Source: Magnetococcales bacterium
GTDB lineage: Bacteria; Pseudomonadota; Magnetococcia; Magnetococcales; Magnetaquicoccaceae
NCBI GenBank assembly: GCA_015232825.1
Contig: JADFYY010000002.1
Span: 1-64,000, forward strand
Direction of reading: 5' to 3'
Length of the DNA: 64,000 bases
Below, one piece after another: positions 60,501 to 64,000 of this stretch. The translations under genes and the position numbers were made by a program. The notes below the pieces were generated by a model. It was not told the DNA's origin. It ran no database searches and saw only the letters and a list, made by a program, of their open reading frames with translations. Positions within the stretch are counted from its first letter, which is position 1; each line of letters opens with the position of its first letter.

Positions 60501-61384
60501 GAGCCACGAATCAACAAGTTTTTGATGGAGTGATACGCCCCGCGCAACGCCATGTTCTGATAGAGTTGTCCCAACAAGAGATACAGAGAGCTGGCATATC
60601 CGCTTTTGAAGATGACATCACGCATCTCACTCACCACATTCATGGCCGGATCTGCCAGAATTTCATCGAGGTAGGCTTGATCGTCTGGTGACGCCATGGT
60701 GCGAAAAACATCAAACAGGGTCTCCTGCTCCGAAATCAAGGTGCTAAATTTGCGGTACATGCCAGATCCAAACTGTTGACTGGCCAAGGTATTGGTGACG
60801 ACAGCCCGTTCGAGACCGGCTCGCTCTTTGCCTTGCAGAAAAGTATTGTAATTTTTGATCAGGTTGGCGATTTCAACAGTGGCGGAGAGACTGGATAGTA
60901 TATTGATTTTATCTAATAAATCATGATTGATTGTCGAGTAAATTTGAATGGCTTCTTCGCTGGTCACCTCCTGCCGATTCACTCGGTGGCGCAGGGTGAT
61001 TATCTCCTCATGGGCTTTCGTCGTCGATTGGATAAAATGGTTTGAATTCCAATTGTCCCATGTTTCAGTAGTCGTCGAGGTCAAGTCAGTCAATTGCTGA
61101 AAGGCTTTGTCGGTTTGTATTTGCTGGAGTGATCGTTCATCGGAAAATTTTTTTCCATGGCTGCCTAAGTATCCAGCGGTCAATCCGCGCTCTCTTTGGG
61201 TCTCATGCACCAAGTCACTGATCTGCACAGCCAGTTTGGACTGATGGTTCATGTGGTCCATCTTGTTGATCACATCCAGTTTTTCACTGATACCAACCAT
61301 TCCCAATCCAAGAATACCTGTCAGTGGAACAAGAAGGATAAGTATCAGCTTTGTCTTGAAAGAAAAAGTATCTAAATAGCTCAT
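57587..61384 (-). CDS. Membrane NIT-HAMP-PAS-PAS-GGDEF-EAL c-di-GMP protein
   Basis: The 1265-residue protein has a membrane helix (LILILLVPLTGILGLGMVGI), a NIT-like nitrate/nitrite-sensing periplasmic domain with HETQRERGLTAGYLGSHGKK, a second helix near 465 and a HAMP region. Two PAS domains follow (about 555-690 and 715-830). GGDEF is intact (RLGGDEFAAI near residue 912) and EAL is intact (GMEALVRW near 1040). It could synthesise or degrade c-di-GMP. It abuts the TA genes through a 38-codon ORF. Confidence 0.93.
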   Translation of the reverse strand: MSYLDTFSFKTKLILILLVPLTGILGLGMVGISEKLDVINKMDHMNHQSKLAVQISDLVHETQRERGLTAGYLGSHGKKFSDERSLQQIQTDKAFQQLTDLTSTTTETWDNWNSNHFIQSTTKAHEEIITLRHRVNRQEVTSEEAIQIYSTINHDLLDKINILSSLSATVEIANLIKNYNTFLQGKERAGLERAVVTNTLASQQFGSGMYRKFSTLISEQETLFDVFRTMASPDDQAYLDEILADPAMNVVSEMRDVIFKSGYASSLYLLLGQLYQNMALRGAYHSIKNLLIRGSLYGFQNEAFDTKQQQRHYKRQFQANYLAIEKIIKQIRALPPSELSPDQRQDVETIWNNILAYHKSVDVIIDLQNQGKHLHEIDQNVSDGIKIDDLPADMAIRRLMESTTVGQFNIDPNDWFKATTTKINLFQGLENHLAGELLNRSTELRDAAWIRFMGYLLFILIILAISLIFGNFLVRQLQNKTNTILTLNEKIVAGDFSVRIPIATNETLDELDRIAASMNIVVEGLEKTTQSNLQAIHDLQVSEARVRSVLNTAPDAILSLNAEGEVQAINPAGENLFGYYPGTLIGQSIGLLIPNFQSAIDQDGKKWSSHWIKNERITYITIETDGLCRDAGHFPVEIALSSYAAEGEDLQFTLIMKDITERKQVKAALTRAYSELEQRVLERTKELEQTNQKLFAEIDERIRAEQGLLLASKVFETATEGILITDADVKIIKVNQAFTDITGYSHDELIGQNPSLLSSKRHDADFYTQMWDGILKNGSWTGEVWNRRKNGEIFPQRLSITSVWNVHNQLSNYVGIFSDITHIKETELRLEKMAYFDALTQLPNRILFKDRLQHEMDKKTRHEFKVAVFFIDLDRFKHVNDSLGHSAGDQLLVEVSERIKLCLRKYDTVARLGGDEFAAIITGLKEGREAAHVAKKIIESLKNVFILNGHEAFIGASIGISVFPTDGEEIETLTKHADIAMYKAKESGRGTFKFFEEEINTGMQNHLLLESGLRNGLKNNEFVVHYQPKVSLTTGRMCGMEALVRWFPAQGPMISPAQFIPLAEETGIILSLGAWVLREACLQAMTWRRQGYPIKMAVNLSVLQFQKNNLVDVVKSILEESELPAEALELEITESMVMGNVEKSIERIKSLKDLGLTLAVDDFGTGYSSLNYLKRFPIDTLKIDQTFVRDLSPAPNDLAIVLAIISLGRALNLNIVAEGVETPEQLAILKEQGCHEMQGYLFSKPLPAHKITELFENHPILGDKS

Positions 61385-61510
61385 TTGTTTTTATCCTGAA
61401 TGGATTATTCGAGTTGGCAAGCCTACCTGCTAATTGTTACAAGCGTCTTGATTGAGGTCAACCATTTTCAAATATAATTTAATATACAAACATTTATCAA
61501 TGATGGTGAG

Positions 61511-62089
61511 TCAGCGGATGACTGAGCCTGCGAAGATCAAGAACATGCCACCGCTCAAGGCTCCCAATGCCAAGGCGCGGGGTCGGGGAAGGCCAAAAAT
61601 CGACCGCAAACCTGCGGCGGTAAACAGGCTTTCTGCGGCCACAATGGTCACATGCCAGGGAATGATGAATTCCGGTCCACCAAAACCGAGCATAATCAAA
61701 AAACTGTCCACGCATAAACTGGGCAGCCAGGGACCGAAGAAACAAAAGCCGAGCAGTGTCCATGCCTTGCGCATGGTCAAAGGAACGGTGGTGGCAAAAG
61801 GAGCCCCATGAACGTGAATGATATAAGCCATGGCCGTGATCATGAGCAGTCCATAGGGGCCATAGAGAAAAATTTCAAAGAATCGGTAGGTGTTTGGGTC
61901 AATGGCAAAGGGAACTGGCAACAGCATGCTGCTTTGTTCCCGATAGAGGGTTACCATGGTGGTCAAGGCCGTGGATTCCCAGCGTATGAACTGCAACACC
62001 AACGCCCAACGAAACAGATCAAACGCCCGCATCCGGGTAAACAGCCCTTCGGGTTGAAACAATATGAAGAATAATAGGTTTTTGATCAT
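61511..62089 (-). CDS. Integral membrane protein, unknown function
   Basis: The 192-residue protein has five to six hydrophobic segments, including EIFLYGPYGLLMITAMAYII and ALALGALSGGMFLIFAGSVI. No transporter motif is recognised. The ATG overlaps the stop of the cyclic-nucleotide-binding gene by 4 bp (ATGA). Its position suggests a role with the FAD oxidoreductase and the cNMP-binding protein. Confidence 0.75.
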   Translation of the reverse strand: MIKNLLFFILFQPEGLFTRMRAFDLFRWALVLQFIRWESTALTTMVTLYREQSSMLLPVPFAIDPNTYRFFEIFLYGPYGLLMITAMAYIIHVHGAPFATTVPLTMRKAWTLLGFCFFGPWLPSLCVDSFLIMLGFGGPEFIIPWHVTIVAAESLFTAAGLRSIFGLPRPRALALGALSGGMFLIFAGSVIR

Positions 62090-62502
62090 GTTTCCGATTC
62101 TTTCAAGGTGCGCAAGGTTGTGCGCAAACGGACCACTTCGGCGATCAAGGAGCGAATGCGTTCAGCCATCTTTATCATGATTCGCATGCTGAAAGAAGGG
62201 TCTTCCCCCATCCAACGAAGAAAACCACGTTTGTCCACCGACATGACCCGTACCGGTCCAAGGGCGCGAACTGTGGCCACTCTGGGATGATCGGTAAACA
62301 TGGACATCTCACCGAAATAACTGTCTCGCTCCAGTATGGCCATCACGTAGGGGGTTTCACTGCCATCATCGACCACAACCTCCGCGCGACCTTCTAGAAT
62401 GACGTAGAGGCAATCTCCTGGTTCGCCTTCGCGAATGATGGCTTCGCCATGAGCAAATTCTAGGCCGAGAGAAGGCTTTTCATCGTGCATTTTAAACAAC
62501 AT
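62086..62502 (-). CDS. Cyclic-nucleotide-binding-domain protein
   Basis: The 138-residue protein is mostly a CAP-like sensor fold with EGEPGDCLYVILEGRAEVVV, GEMSMFTDHPRVATVRALG and a C-terminal helix. It has no DNA-binding domain. The phosphate-binding cassette is of the FGEMS-F--PR type. It overlaps the oxidoreductase gene by 11 bp. Confidence 0.88.
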   Translation of the reverse strand: MLFKMHDEKPSLGLEFAHGEAIIREGEPGDCLYVILEGRAEVVVDDGSETPYVMAILERDSYFGEMSMFTDHPRVATVRALGPVRVMSVDKRGFLRWMGEDPSFSMRIMIKMAERIRSLIAEVVRLRTTLRTLKESET

Positions 62503-63868
62503 GGGTGGATCCTTTTAAGGAGTTGATCAACGCCCGGATGATGGCTGCGAGCATGCGTAGCACAATGACGGGATGGGCTGCCCGTGCAAAGATGTTGGTG
62601 TAGGACGCGCTGCCAGTAAAGGTGTCCCACAGGGCAGAACTGAGGCGATGTGGGCCCTTTGGCTGCTTTTGTTCCGCGCGAATGACCGTCAGGATGGCTT
62701 GACGAAAGGGGGGAAATTTTCGCATCACGCCATCCATGGAAAAGAGAAAATGGCCCAATCGGTTGTCATGATCCAGACTCCGGCAGGCTGGCCAATATCC
62801 CCGTTGGAAATCATTGGCCCCAATGCCATGGGTCAAGACGGTCACGGCACACGCCTTGGCCATGCGGTAGGCCGCACCAATGCCATCCTTGTAAAGCCGG
62901 GAAGAGGCGCAATCTCCCACTAAAACCACGCGGTCGGTAAAGGGGTGTCGCGGGGGACCAATGTTGATACGGGGTTGACAGTGGCACGGACGAACCGGAG
63001 CCTCCCACCCTTCTGGAAAGAGGTGCTTGACTTGGGGAGCCTGAAAAACCTGTTTAGCCAATGATTCATCGACCTCATGTCCAAGAATGATGAAAGTCGC
63101 GTAATGGCCTTTGGGGGTCAAAGCGGCAAATTGCAAGCGGGGAATGTTTAACAGGAAAATATGCATGGCATTTCCCAGACGGCGATGCACCTCTTCGGCC
63201 CCCATGTAAAGCTCGGCGATCCAGGCCCGGTCGCTAGCAGGGGGGTGATAGCCAAAATCCAGTTTTTCAAACAGTTTGATCCCTGAACCATTGAGTCCCA
63301 CGCAGCCGATCAACAGATCATACGTGCCAAATGGGGTTTCCTCTTGAATGGGGTCTCCTTTGGTCGGTTGCAGGTAAACTTGTGGTTTTGCGTCCTTGTC
63401 CCAAGAGAGATGACGCACGCGGCGGGAGATGTGGCGTGTTCCTAGGCTTTTGGCTAGATCGAGTAGGTGTAGATCAAAACTGGTCCAGGGGAGGGGACGT
63501 TGACTATCCGCGCCTAGAGGACCGCCCCCACGGAAAATAGAGGCAATCCGCATCTCTTCGTGGAGGGGACGGATGGCGGCGAAATCGGTATCCGTATGCA
63601 ACACATAGGAGTCAATGGCATCCAAAAGAACAGAGTCGGGCAGACGGATCCCTTCTGTGGCCATTTTTTGCATTAATGATTCCGATATAACCCCGCCACA
63701 CATGTTGCACCCTGGTGGCCCGGTCGCGGTGAAATCACGCGGCTCGAAGAGATCGACCTGAAGAGTCAAGCCCATTTGTTTGGCCAGTTCCAGCAGGAAG
63801 TAGGCACTCAACGAGCCAGATGGACCGCCGCCAATGATGGCTATGCGGCTATTTGGGTTTAGTTGCAT
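62492..63868 (-). CDS. FAD-dependent oxidoreductase (geranylgeranyl-reductase-like)
   Basis: The 458-residue protein starts with a Rossmann FAD motif (IAIIGGGPSGSLSAYFLL), has an unusual GCNMCGGVISESL segment with a Cys pair, and later VVLVGDCASSRLYKDGIGAA, the second FAD motif. The DSVLL and C-terminal half recall the geranylgeranyl reductase/ChlP-like family, but the substrate is uncertain. It shares 10 bp with the partial gene upstream and 11 bp with the cNMP-binding gene, so all are one operon. Confidence 0.82.
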   Translation of the reverse strand: MQLNPNSRIAIIGGGPSGSLSAYFLLELAKQMGLTLQVDLFEPRDFTATGPPGCNMCGGVISESLMQKMATEGIRLPDSVLLDAIDSYVLHTDTDFAAIRPLHEEMRIASIFRGGGPLGADSQRPLPWTSFDLHLLDLAKSLGTRHISRRVRHLSWDKDAKPQVYLQPTKGDPIQEETPFGTYDLLIGCVGLNGSGIKLFEKLDFGYHPPASDRAWIAELYMGAEEVHRRLGNAMHIFLLNIPRLQFAALTPKGHYATFIILGHEVDESLAKQVFQAPQVKHLFPEGWEAPVRPCHCQPRINIGPPRHPFTDRVVLVGDCASSRLYKDGIGAAYRMAKACAVTVLTHGIGANDFQRGYWPACRSLDHDNRLGHFLFSMDGVMRKFPPFRQAILTVIRAEQKQPKGPHRLSSALWDTFTGSASYTNIFARAAHPVIVLRMLAAIIRALINSLKGSTHVV

Positions 63869-64000
63869 GATGACGTTGCTTTGCGTTGTTGTCGATTCTG
63901 CCAGATGGCCAACCCTTGGGCGTTGAGGTTTAAGTCCATCTCTAGCAGATTCAATGAATCATTGGGTATTTGCAAGGTGTTTAAGTGTGCGGATGTCAGT
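63859..64000 (-). CDS. Partial gene at window edge, C-terminal 46 residues
   Basis: A frame entering from beyond position 64000 reads LTSAHLNTLQIPNDSLNLLE and ends WQNRQQRKATSSCN with TAA at 63859-63861. The stop falls inside the start of the FAD oxidoreductase gene (10-bp overlap), which suggests translational coupling. The family cannot be told from this tail. Confidence 0.55.
   Translation of the reverse strand, partial: LTSAHLNTLQIPNDSLNLLEMDLNLNAQGLAIWQNRQQRKATSSCN

Overview
The window looks like chromosome of a Gram-negative, motile, flexible-respiring proteobacterium. Supporting genes are an outer-membrane barrel protein, TatABC, FeoB, c-type cytochromes, a CcmI-like maturation protein, a GspE/PilB ATPase, a flagellin-like protein and periplasmic binding proteins. 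RNase J together with an unusual load of hybrid histidine kinases would suit a magnetococcus-like (Magnetococcales) or deep alphaproteobacterial lineage. That placement is an inference from gene style, not a search result. About 57 real genes are packed tightly. No rRNA, tRNA, CRISPR array or intact insertion sequence was seen.

Layout. 1-1059 is a broken region: a plus-strand gene is split by a truncated, frameshifted Rpn-family remnant flanked by a 79/80-bp imperfect direct repeat. 1150-5445 holds an outer-membrane protein, an unknown gene, ndk-rlmN and a periplasmic DUF4412-like protein. 5548-6632 is an AT-rich two-gene cassette of unknown function. 6629-16325 is a minus-strand housekeeping block: feoB, two multihaem cytochromes, a FeoB-associated-type Cys-rich peptide, tatA-tatB-tatC, RNase J and ftsK. 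16431-27038 is mostly minus-strand signalling (HD-GYP regulator, REC-Hpt, SpoIIE-type phosphatase, hybrid kinase), with ccmI, a TPR-like protein, a cold-shock protein and a CMD-Rieske fusion.

29618-42497 is a 13-kb plus-strand sensory operon. It contains two successive modules of periplasmic binding protein, membrane hybrid kinase and soluble PAS kinase, mostly joined by stop/start overlaps; the kinases of the two modules are clearly related copies. 42465-46738 has an AIM24-family protein, an FGE-like protein, a caspase-fold protein whose catalytic His is Leu, and class II aldolase. 46942-51074 has znuCB, an M20 dipeptidase, sixA and a DnaJ-related protein. 51078-54491 has a flagellin-like protein and a STAS / CheC-like / hybrid-kinase operon.

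54660-57590 is a small accessory island: an ImmA/IrrE-type metalloprotease with an unknown partner, and a MntA/HepT toxin-antitoxin pair. The pair is preceded by an unlisted 38-codon ORF chained to an upstream NIT-HAMP-PAS-GGDEF-EAL gene. 61511-64000 is a four-gene overlapping operon of a FAD oxidoreductase, a cyclic-nucleotide-binding protein and a membrane protein, with a partial gene at the window edge. Thirteen genes encode two-component, c-di-GMP, STAS or cNMP signalling proteins. The best leads for something undescribed are the Rpn-split locus, the 5548-6632 cassette, the tandem binding-protein/kinase modules, the pseudo-caspase operon and the ImmA pair.
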